Shown here piece after piece: positions 53,482 to 64,000 of a stretch of 64,000 bases of DNA (positions are counted from its first letter, which is position 1; every line of letters begins with the position of its first letter). The position numbers were made by a program, and so were the translations under genes. Source of the stretch: Amphirosellinia nigrospora (taxonomy: Eukaryota; Ascomycota; Sordariomycetes; Xylariales; Xylariaceae); assembly GCA_004123355.1 (NCBI GenBank), contig SCHM01000005.1:1426001-1490000 (forward strand), read 5' to 3'. The notes below the pieces were generated by a model that saw nothing but the letters and a program-made list of their open reading frames with translations, ran no database searches and was not told where the DNA came from.

Positions 53482-53500
53482 CTAAAAGCCTTTTAATTTA
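53482..53500 (-). repeat. 19-bp Y-type terminus between Z1 and Z2
   Basis: CTAAAAGCCTTTTAATTTA matches the CTAG-side end of Y-d (CTAGAGGCCTTTTAATTTA) and Y-a, differing only by RIP-type changes. It lies exactly between the end of Z1 and the start of Z2, with no other Y sequence attached. Confidence 0.55.
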
Positions 53501-56500
53501 TAATAGCGTATAGTTTGTTGATTTTAATATTGTTAAATTATTAAGCTAAGTTTATACTAGATATTGTTTTAAAAATAACGTTTTGTAGACAATATTTAGT
53601 AAGCTAAATATTATTTTAAAAATAATATTTTTAAAATAACGTTATATTTGTTTTTTTTTTAAAAAATAAAATAACGTTTTTATTGTTATTATTGCTATAT
53701 TTTTTTTCGATTAAACTATTATTTATATTATTTTTTTATTGCTATAATTTTTTTTTATATTATTTTTATTTTTATTTTTTTGTTATTATTTTATTTTTAT
53801 TATTGTTTATATTTTTATCGGTAATTTTTATCCGTTTTAATATTATTATTGTTATTTAAATTAAAGATATTAAACTAAATATAGCGTTTAATTTTATATT
53901 TTTTTTTTGTTATTTTATTGTTATTTTTTTTTGTTAGTTTAGCCGGAGAAAGCTTTAAGTCATATAGTAAAGCTTGTTAGAAAAAAAGCTAGAATATAAA
54001 TAAATATTATTATCGTTATAAAAATATTATTATTATTATAAAATAATTATTATTATTATAAGAAATATTGTTATTATTGTAAAAATATTAGTTTAATAAG
54101 ATTAGTTTAAAACGTTAATTAAAACGTTTGTAAATTTAAAAAATATTTATAAATTTAAAAAAAATAATTAAAAATATTTCGTAACGTAATATTATATATT
54201 TTTGTTTTAATAGTATTATTTATTTTTGTTTTAACGGTATTGTTTATTTTTGTTTTAACGTATATATTTTATAGCGTAGTTATTTTTAAATAAACGATAA
54301 TAATTTAGTAGTTTTTGCTATTTTAATAAATTATTATTAATTAGCTTTTTTTTTATATTTTTTATTAGTTTTAATATTATTATTATTAGCTTTAATAAAA
54401 ATAATATTTTTATAGTTTGTTTATTTAATATAACGTTAATAATTAGTTAAGTTATAGCTTAAGTTATAGCGTTTATATTAATTAGTTATTATAGTTATAT
54501 TATTAATAAATTATTTTTAAATAATATTATTATTAATAAAAAACTAATAATATAATTGTTAAATAAATTAAAATTTTAGTTATATTTTTAAATAGTTATA
54601 TTAATTAGTAGTTTTATTATTTAGAAATTCTATTTTTAGATTTTAATTATATTTATTATTTTTTAATTTAAAATTTTAGCGTTTATTTTTTTTAAATAGT
54701 TTTTTTTATATATTTTAATACTAGAGGCCTTTTAATTTAGGGGTAAAAATGCTTGAGTTTTTAAGAACTACGTATTTAGGTTAGTAAGTAAGTATAGTTA
54801 CCGGTTATACTAGTTCGTTCTTTTTTAATAAATTATATGTAGTAAAATTTATTATTTTATTTTAATTTATTAACTATAATATTTTGTTTTTTTACGTAAT
54901 TATATAACTACGTTATAAAAATATTCGGCCGTTTAATTAATAATAGCAATAAATTTATTTATAAATATAAATATTAGTATATAATATTTTTTATATATTT
55001 GTTTTATTAATAGTAATAATATATGCTAAAATTAATTTTGTTTTATAATTAAATTATAATTTCGAGCTATAAAATAAAATTAAAAAATTAAATATTATAG
55101 CGAATAATTAGTTTTTATTTAAGTAAAAAAAACTTACTACGATATTAAAATCTTTAAAACGATTTTTAACCTAGATAAAATTAAAAAAGTTTTCCGGTAA
55201 GCATAAATTGCTATTTTAAATCTTAAATATAACTACGAACTATTTTTAATTTTAAATATAATTATAAGCTATTTTTAATTTTAAGTATAATTACGAACTT
55301 TATATTTTAAATAATAGCGCTATTATAAAATATATTAATTTTTATAATATATTAAACTTTTATTTTTTCGAAAAAAACTTAAATTTGCCGATAAGTTTAA
55401 AAAAAACTTTATAAATTAGCTAAAACGTTTAAAAAAAAAAACTTTTTAAAAAAAGCTTAAACTTATTAATAAGTTTAAAAAAAACTTTATAAGCTAGCTA
55501 AAACGTTTAAAAAAAAAAACTTTTCGAAAAAAACTTAAGTTTATTAATAAATTTAAAAAAACTTTATAAGCTAGCTAAAACGTTTAAAAAAAAAAACTTA
55601 AAAACTTAAAAAACGCGTTTATTACAATCGATCTAAAGCCTTAAAGTTTTTAAAAACTTAAAAACTACGTTTAAAATATTATAATAAAAATAAAAAAAAT
55701 AATAAAAAAAATTATAAATAAATATTTTATAAAAAATGCCGTTATATTTATTACGCTAATATAATAACTAATTTTGTAGTAATTATAGTTTTTTTAAAAA
55801 ATAGCTTAATAAAAGTTATATTTAAACAAAATTTATAATAGCAATACTAGTTTATAACCTAAAAATAATAAATATTTAAATTAATATTAAATTAAAAAAA
55901 TAAAAAATAAAATAACTATAAATATAATTATAAATAATATTAAATAATTATATTTAATATAACGTATAACTATTAAATAATTAGGTTTAATAAAACATAT
56001 AACTATTAAATAATTAAATTTAATATAAAATTAAATTTAATATAACTTATAATAAAAAAAAAATTAAAAATAAAACTTTATAATTTATTTATATTATACT
56101 ATTATTTTAATATAAATATTTAACTTTAAATTATTTTATTAAATTTATAATTATTTATATAATAAAAAATAAATACTAAAAACTAAATATATATAATAGT
56201 AAGTAAAAAAAAAGGTTTTTAATTCGGGTAAAAGAATTTTTTATTTAAAATATAAAAATAAAAAAATTTTTTATCGATAAAAAAACCTTCTTTTTACTTA
56301 GTTATACCTCTTTTATAAAACTTAAGCATTATTTTATAAAAAATTTATTTTATTTAATAAGTTTTTATTTTAATAATATATTTATTAATTTTAGCGTTTA
56401 ATATTTTATATTATATTTTTTAATTTAATATTTTTAAGTTTTATAACTTCGATTTTTTTTTAAATTTTTTTTATTATTTTATTAAACGTTTATTATTTTA

Positions 56501-56672
56501 ATATTTATTAAAAAATATTTTTTATTACTACTAAGAATTTTATATATAATATTATTTTAAACTTTTATAACGTTTTTTATATTATTTAAGCCGAATAAAA
56601 TATTATTTTTATTATTAAAGCGGAAAATTAATTAAAATATAAAATAAAATATTTTTTTTATATTATTATTAA
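53501..56672 (+). repeat. Z2 repeat, containing Y-d
   Basis: Z2 starts TAATAGCGTATAG with the S module (palindrome 53561-53645), is cut at 54720 by Y-d and resumes at 56329, ending TTATTATTATTAA. Net length is 1564 bp. It supplies the empty sites for G2 and for the S insert of Z1. A threefold 30-bp repeat (ATTTTTGTTTTAACGGTATT type) lies at about 54200-54270. No gene is visible. It is in tandem with Z1, the two being separated by only 19 bp. Confidence 0.72.
54721..56328 (-). mobile_element. Y-d: Helitron-like element, longest copy
   Basis: 1608 bp with both ends. Plus strand: CTAGAGGCCTTTTAATTTAG ... CTTTTATAAAACTTAAGCA. The Z1 sequence at 52990-53015 gives the empty site and shows insertion between A and T with no duplication. 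On the minus strand the element therefore runs TGCTTAAG ... GGCCTCTAG|T, a Helitron-type 3' end with an unusual 5' end. An inverted partner of the 5' terminus (ATGCTTGAGTTTTTAAGAAC) lies about 27 bp inside the CTAG end. Internal tandem units of about 75 bp (three, 55372-55597) and 30 bp (three, 55210-55310) explain its greater length. Non-coding. Confidence 0.75.
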
Positions 56673-57634
56673 ATAATTTAATAAATTTATTATTATTTAT
56701 AATTAAAAATTAATTTATTTTAATTATTAATTTTATAATTAGTTTATTGTTTATAGTTATTATTTTTAAATATTAAAACTAATATTTTAGTATTTTTATA
56801 TATAGTTTTAAACTATAAACTATATAAAACCATTTTAATTAAAAAATATTTTATTATATTTAATAAAAATATTAAATTTATAAATTATATTATTAAATAT
56901 ATATAAAGCTTTAATTTTTTTATGTATTAAAATGTTTAGTTTAATATTAATTATTTTAAAACATATATTTAAACAATAAGCTATAATATTTTTTAATTTT
57001 TTTTAAACTTTTAAATAAACTTTAAATTTTAAAAACTATTAGTTAAAAATAATTTATACTAAATTATTAATTATTTTTAAATATTATTGCTTAATTAAAT
57101 TAAATATTTTAAAAATTAGCTTTTAATAATTTTATAATATTATATATTTAGCAATAATATTTATATTTTTATATAATAATAGTTTATTTTAACGATAAAT
57201 TTAGTTTTTTGTTTAAAGTTTTTTATAAAGTTTTTAAAGTTTTTAATTTTATTAATAATAGCTATATAATTATTATATGTTTTTTTTAGCTTGTTTTTTT
57301 AACTTATTGTTTATATTTATATATATTAAATAGATTTTTTTGCTATAATTAAACGTTAGTTTTAGAATTTTTTTTATTTAATTAAAAAATCGATTATATT
57401 ATAATTAAAATATAGATTTATTTATATAACTTAATCCTAGTTAATAAATATTATTTTAAATATATTTATATAAAGTTATAATTATAATATTTAATTATTA
57501 TTAATATATAATAAAATAATAATATTTTTATTATACATTTGTTTATAAAATATATTATTTGTAATATTTAAATATAATAATATTATTATAGTTATACGTT
57601 TATAATAATAGTATTAGTATATATATAATATAAA

Positions 57635-57684
57635 TAGTATATAAATATAAAAGTGCTTATAGTACTATATAAATATAAAAGTGC
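57635..57684. repeat. 22-bp direct repeat
   Basis: TATATAAATATAAAAGTGC occurs twice, 28 bp apart, each followed by a short GC-containing run (TTATAGTACT and GCAATATT). It resembles a duplicated TATA-type promoter motif, but this is only a resemblance. Confidence 0.7.
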
Positions 57685-60600
57685 GCAATATTATAAAATA
57701 TAAAATAGTATTTTAATAAAATATAACGATAGTATTATTATAAATATTATTTTTAATAAAAAATAGTTTTATATTTTATTTAAATATATATTTATTTTTT
57801 ACGCTAATAATATTTTTAGTAAGATTTATTAGTTATTTTTAATATTATTATATAGTTTTTTAATTTTTAATTTTTTTATAGTTATTTTATTATTTTTAGC
57901 TTTATTTTATTAAACTAATATTTTAATTTAAGCTTTTTAAACTTATTAGATATTTTTTATTATATTTATATATTAAATTAGCAACGTTTTTATTAATAAT
58001 ATTTTTAAATATTATTTATTATATTAAACTTTAAAGCTTTTTTATTTAATTAAATATTTTAGTAATAAATGTTTTTTAAACAATTAATTTTTTTAGCGAA
58101 AATATTATCGATTTTATACGATATTTATTTATTATTGTTTTTTTCGATAAAAATATATTTTAATATTAGTTTTTGCTTTTAAAAAAAGTTAATTTTTTAG
58201 TACTAAATATAATTATACTATAAATATTATTTTATAAACTTTTTAATATTATAAAAAGTTTAGTATATGTTTGTTTATTTTTATTAATATAATAAATAGT
58301 CCGGTTTTTATATAAACTATTTATAAAAAAGTTTTTTAAATAAATAATATTTTTATAAAGTTATAAAAAAATTTTATTTTTAATATTAAATTATATAAAA
58401 TTATATTTAATATTATATTATATTTTAATATTTATTACTATAAATTATATTATAATTTTTATATTTTATTAATATAATTTCTAATATAATTAAAAATTTA
58501 TAATATTATTAAATATTTTTAAAATTAATAGCGCGTTTATATAGCTTAAAATTTAATATTAATTTATTTAATAATATTTTAATAACTATAAATTTAATAT
58601 TATTTATATTATACTATAATATAAATATAATATTTAATTATATTAATTTTAAATTTATTACTATATAGTATTAAATAATAATTTTAATATTTTAATTATA
58701 TTATTTGTTTAATTATTAGTTTACGGATAATAGCTTATTAATATTATTAGTATTATTTTTATTTTTATTTATAATATTTATTATAATTTTAATATAAATT
58801 TAAGATTTCGGTTTAAAATAAACTTATATAATATTTTTTAATTATATAATAATAATATTAATATTAATATAATTGTTTATTTTTTATTATATATTTAATA
58901 TTTTTTAGTATTATATAAAAATTTTTTGCTAAACTTATATATTTATTATTAATAAAATATTAAACATATTATATTTAAATATTTATTAGAACAATTTAAT
59001 AAATAATATTTTAGTAGTTTTATAATAAAGTTTATTATAATTATATAAAATAAATCGATAGTTTTTAGATTAGTTTTAGTTTATTAAATATTTTTTGCTA
59101 ATTTATTATATTATTTAAATATTATAAATAATATTATTAATATTTTTTTATTTATTTAGTTATATATATATTATAAATTTTTAAGTTTATAGTATATTTT
59201 TTTAGCTTAAAATAATATTTTCGTTATATATTATTTTTAAAATATTATTTTAATATATATTTAAAATATATAATTATTTTTATCCGTTTAAATATTAAAA
59301 TATAAAAAGTTATTTATTATTATATATAAAAATATAATTAATAAGTAAAAACGGAGAATTATATTATTTTTTTTTTTTTTTTAGTAAATTTAAAATAGCT
59401 AATTTAATATTTTTAATTTTTGCGATTATTTTTCGCGAATTTTTAATTTATTATATTCTTACTATAGTTTTAATTTTAGTTTTTATTTATATATATTTTT
59501 ATTTTTATAAAATATCTAATTTTATTAATTATATTTTTAAGCGAGCTATAGTTAATATTTTTTACTATTATATTATTATATTACGTTTATAATTATTAAT
59601 AAATATAAAAATATTTAAAACTAAATTTTTTTTTAAAAATATATTTAACGTCGAACTAAAACTATAATAAATATATTAATGCTATTATTAGCTTTATATT
59701 AAGCTTAATAATATTTATTAATTATAAATTTATTTAGTTAATAATTTTTTTTATATTTAATAGTTAATAAATATTATTATTAAAATTATATATAATTATA
59801 TTTAGATTTTAAAATTATAATAATATTTATATTAAATAAAATATTTTTAGTTTTATTATATTATATTAATATTTATTTTTAAATAATATTTTGCTTAAAA
59901 ATAAAATAAACTATATTAAATTAATAGCTAGTTATTATTTGTTTTAGTTTTTATTCGTATAAAAAACTATTATTTTATATTTTTTTTTAAAGCGTTTAAT
60001 TTAAAAAAATATAATTTAAATAAGTTTTAATATATAAAATAATTAATATTTATTAATTATTTTTGCAAATTAAAAAGCTTTATTTTTTTTTTCCGTAAAC
60101 TTAAATATAATTTTGCTGTTTATTTTTTTCGGGCTATAATAATAAAAAAATAGTTTTTATTTAATATATATCGGCTAATAATTTAGTTTTTTTTTTTAAA
60201 AAAAAAAAAAGCTTTTATTAATACTATAAATAAACTTTTTAAAAAATTAACTATACTAATATATATTTTAAAAATTACTAAATTTTAAAGCTATTTTAGT
60301 TTAGTTATTAATTTTATTCGATTATTATTATTAATTTATAATTATTTATTATAAATTTTAATAATTTTATTATTAAATATATTACGAAAATTTTATTAGC
60401 TTTTAGTTAAAATAATTTTATTATATATATTTAAAATAGTTTTTATATATTAGAAATTTTTTAGCTATTTTAAAATAAATAATAATATTATTTATATAAG
60501 CTTTTATATAATATATATAAAATAAAAGCTTTTTATTTATAAATTATTATATATAGCTAAAGTTATTTTTAAATTTTATTAATATTATATATATATATTT

Positions 60601-62589
60601 TTAATTTTTTAAGCGATATAATAATTATTTAATTATAATAATTTAATTATATATTAAAACTAATAATAAAATTTTTTATAATTTATAATTATTATATAAT
60701 AATTTTTTAAATTTATATAATAATAACTTTTAAAATAAATAATAAATAATAATTTAAGATTATTATTTTATTAATAATTATAATATCGATTATTATTTAT
60801 TTTTTACGTTTGTTATTTATTATTTGTTATATTATTAATATTAAATTTAAATAGCGTTAGTTCGTTTTATATACTATTTTACTTTTATAATATATTTTAT
60901 TTAAAACTTTATTTATTAATTTTTAGTTTTTAATTTTTAAGGTATATAGCTAGGCTATAATAATAATTTAATTTTATTAACTTTTAATTAGTTTTATTTA
61001 TATTATATTTTTTTTTTTTATTTTTATAATATTTTATATATTTTATATTTTATATTTTTTAATATTATTTTTAGTTGTTTTATATATATAAAGTTAATTA
61101 TATATATATAAATATTATTTTAGTCCGAATAAAAAAAGATTTTTAAGACGTTAAGCGCTAAAAAAAAATAATTTTTTCGGTATATTATATTTAGGTTTAT
61201 TTTTTATTATTATTGTTTAAACGTTTTTTTAGTAATTTTTTTAAAGCTAATATAGTTATAATATTATTTATTAAGTTAAATTTTATATAAGCTATAAATC
61301 TATATTATTTTTTTAATAATAATATTTTTATTTTTATTAGTTATAATAGCAGTTATAACTATATTAGCTTTATTTTATATTATTAATAAATATTTATTTT
61401 ATTCGTAGTTTTTAATAATATTTATTTTTATTTTATGTTTAACTTAAATTAGCTTATTTATATAGTTAATAAAAAAAATAACTTTTAAGCTTTGTTTAAA
61501 TAGTATTAATTAAAATTATATATTTTAGGTTAAATATATAGTTTTATATAAAACTTTTAATATTTAAATTAAAAAATCTATATATTATATTAATTTATTA
61601 TTATTATATATAATAAAACTATTATTATTATTACTATAATAGCTTTTTATTATATTTGATTTTTTTTTGCTTAATTATAAATAAAATTATTAAATTATTA
61701 TATAATTTTATTATAATAATTTAGCTTAAAAAATTAATATTAATATTATATTTCGCTTAAAACTTTATTTTAAATAGTATATTTAATTAAAATTTATTTA
61801 TAGTTTTTTTTAAAGTTAACGTTAAAATAATATTTTATTAAGCTAACTATTTTACTAATATTATATATATTTAAAGTTTGTTTAGTTTAAATTTATATTT
61901 TTAGTATAAATTTTACGATTTATTTATAGTTCGCTAATATTATCGAATAGCTTATATTAAAATATATTATTATATTTTTTATTTTTTATTTTATTTATAT
62001 ATTTACGTTTATATATAATATAAAATAAATATTTAAAATATATTAAAAGTTATTATTTATAATTATATAATAATAATATTAAATATTTTGTCCGATATAA
62101 AGCGTTTATTTTAAAAAGTTTTGTTTAATATAGTTTATTATTTTTAGCTTTATTTATTAATTTATTTTAAAAATATATATTTTAATAATATTATTATATA
62201 ATATAATAAATAAAAATATTTATATTATTAATTAATTAGTTTTAAATAATTATATTAGTTTTACTTAAATAAGAAAAAATAATAATTAGTTTATTTTTTT
62301 ATTAAAATATTTTATAAAAATTTTTTTTTCGCTTTTTTTTTCGATTTTATTTATTATAATATAGCTTTATTTTTTTAATTTTTATTTTTAAAACTAAATA
62401 TTTTAATTGTTTAATATTAATATTATTTTATTTTTTATTAGTATATATATTATTTAGTATTTATTAGGGCTTAATTTACTAATAATTATTTGTTAAAACG
62501 GGCAATAAATATAATAAAAATATTTATTTTATTGCTACGTTTATAACAGCTTTTATTATTTTTATAATTTTGTTTATTATAAAGTTTTT

Positions 62590-62650
62590 ATAATTACTAT
62601 ATAAACTTTATTATTTTTTATAGCTACTATATAAACTTTATTATTTTCGG
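62590..62650. repeat. 30-bp tandem repeat
   Basis: Two adjacent 30-bp units share CTATATAAACTTTATTATTT. No function can be assigned. Confidence 0.75.
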
Positions 62651-63885
62651 CTATATTTGCCGCGTTATTAATAGTTTATAAAAAATCTTCGGCTGTTTTA
62701 TATACGTTTAATATTATATTTTTAACTATAAAAATAATATTTATTATTTTTACTATAAAAATAATATTTATTTTAATTATTTACGCTTTAATTATATATT
62801 TTATTATATTAATATTAATTGTTTAATTAATTAAAAATTAACTATAAATATTAAATTAATAATTAAAATTTTAAAAAATATAAAAATATTTATTATTTAT
62901 AGAATTAAATAATACGTTAAAATAAAAATAAATTATATTTATTATACCTTAATTTATATTTTATAAGCTATAAATATTATAAATAATTTTTATTTGCTTT
63001 TTAAATACGTTAAAAAAACGTTTAAACTTATAATTATTATTAGTTTATTATAAATTTATTAAAAATTTAAGTATAATATATTTTATATATACGCTATAAA
63101 CTAAAACTTTATATTTATATTATAATTATAATAATTTTAAATTATTTTTATTATTTATATAAAATAAATACGTTTTTTAAGATTTTCGTTTTTATATATA
63201 AATTTTTTAATATATTTTAAAAAACGTTTATAATATTTTAATAATATTTAAAATTAATTTTACGTAGTATAAATTTAAAACTTTATTTTATAGCTGCTTT
63301 TATAACTTTATTAAATATTTTAATATATTATATTTAAGCTTTTTTTAAAAAAATTAAAAAAAATTATTTTATAAAATTTTCTATTTAATAAGATTTAAAT
63401 ATACTATTTTTAAACGTTATAAATAAATAAATATTTTATTAATATATATTATTGCTAAATATATATATTTTTTAGTTTTATAAAACTTTAAAAAATTAAA
63501 ATTAAAATAGCTTACTAATTATATTTTTAGTTATTTTTAAATGCTATTTTTATTATTAAACGTTTAGCTACTATTTTAACCGCGTTTAAAATATTTTTAT
63601 TAATATTTTAATAAAATTTTTAGCTATTATTGTTTTTATAGCTAAAATAATTTTTATAGCTTTTTATTATATTTTTTTATTTAGTAGTATTATTATTTTA
63701 TTTATTAAAGTAAAAAAATATAAAAATAAAATAAAATATTTTAATAAATTTAAAATTAAATTAAAATTAAAAATTAGTTTAAATAATTTAAAAACTATAA
63801 ATAGTATTTTAATTAAATATAAAATATTTTAAATAAAAAAAATAAAAAAGAAATATTTAAAAAATATAAAAATTAGTAATATAAC

Positions 63886-63962
63886 TAGGCGAATTATATA
63901 TAAATTATATATAAATACTATATATAACTAAGCAATTATATATAAATTATATATAAATATTA
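63886..63962. repeat. Tandem repeat of TATATAAATTATATATAAAT type
   Basis: Two units of about 45 bp share AATTATATATAAATTATATA, followed by AATACTATATATAAC and AATATTATTAAA respectively. The array is at the right edge of the window. Confidence 0.75.
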
Positions 63963-64000
63963 TTAAATTTAAAAATTAACGTTTTTAGATTTAAAAATAT

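Larger units (their letters stand above)
56673..64000. other. Unassigned AT-rich, RIP-saturated block
   Basis: 7.3 kb without a visible match to the other families and without any credible gene. The plus strand is T-rich over most of its length, which would fit a decayed element or elements read on the minus strand. Small direct repeats at 57635-57684, 62590-62650 and 63886-63960 are listed separately. No LTR pair, terminal inverted repeat or clean island was seen; any ends may lie outside the window. Confidence 0.4.

Noticed and set aside
57100-57480. Apparent resemblance to the internal part of G1/G2
   Set aside because: Short AT-rich words match, but no colinear stretch could be followed. 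It is probably composition only.
1-64000. Mitochondrial or plastid-like DNA because of the very low GC content
   Set aside because: The dinucleotide pattern (loss of CpA/TpG, gain of TpA), the nested LTR elements with target duplications and the GC-rich spared islands indicate nuclear RIP-altered DNA. No organelle genes or tRNAs were seen.

Overview
The window is a repeat graveyard from a filamentous ascomycete genome. Most of it is extremely A+T-rich. CpA and TpG are almost absent and TpA is abundant, which is the signature of repeat-induced point mutation (RIP) in Pezizomycotina. Residual C and G sit mostly in CpG and in AGCT-type contexts. No host protein gene, tRNA or rRNA could be supported. 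The few longer open frames lie in small islands that escaped RIP and are shadows inside transposons. The species cannot be named from this sequence.

Positions 1-35440 form one deeply nested structure. A minus-oriented copy of repeat family Z (Z3) was split by an LTR retrotransposon, E0 (75-34704). E0 was in turn split by: another LTR element, G1 (544-7867), which carries a young solo LTR at 5004-5171; an unclassified element pair, F1/F2 (10181-16273); a second E copy, E1 (16380-22931); and a Helitron-like element, Y-a (26140-34223), which itself holds a third E copy, E2 (26444-33028). Target-site duplications bracket nearly every insertion. When nested inserts are subtracted, E0, E1 and E2 come to 6562, 6552 and 6585 bp, and G1 and G2 to 7151 and 7156 bp, so the reconstruction closes.

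Positions 35441-44606 hold a clean 268-bp solo LTR, a long (AAT)n tract, a truncated G copy (G3), two Y copies (Y-b, Y-c), a short palindromic repeat (S) split by Y-c, a clean E-type solo LTR, and several kilobases of AT-rich DNA that I could not classify.

Positions 44607-56672 hold two Z copies in tandem. Z1 contains the complete LTR element G2 (45323-52478) and a 141-bp S insert. Z2 contains Y-d (54721-56328). Z1 and Z2 are 1565 and 1564 bp after subtraction. Positions 56673-64000 are strongly AT-rich and unassigned apart from short tandem repeats.

The most readable coding remnant is the gag region of E1 (about 21240-22700, minus strand), with a proline-rich linker and two CCHC zinc knuckles. 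The points most worth checking are the Helitron-like Y family with unusual ends, the E family LTR with non-TG/CA termini and hairpin-rich sequence, the F1/F2 tandem pair, and the palindromic S/Z family. All boundaries come from reading the sequence by eye; where no duplicated target is given, ends may be off by a few bases.
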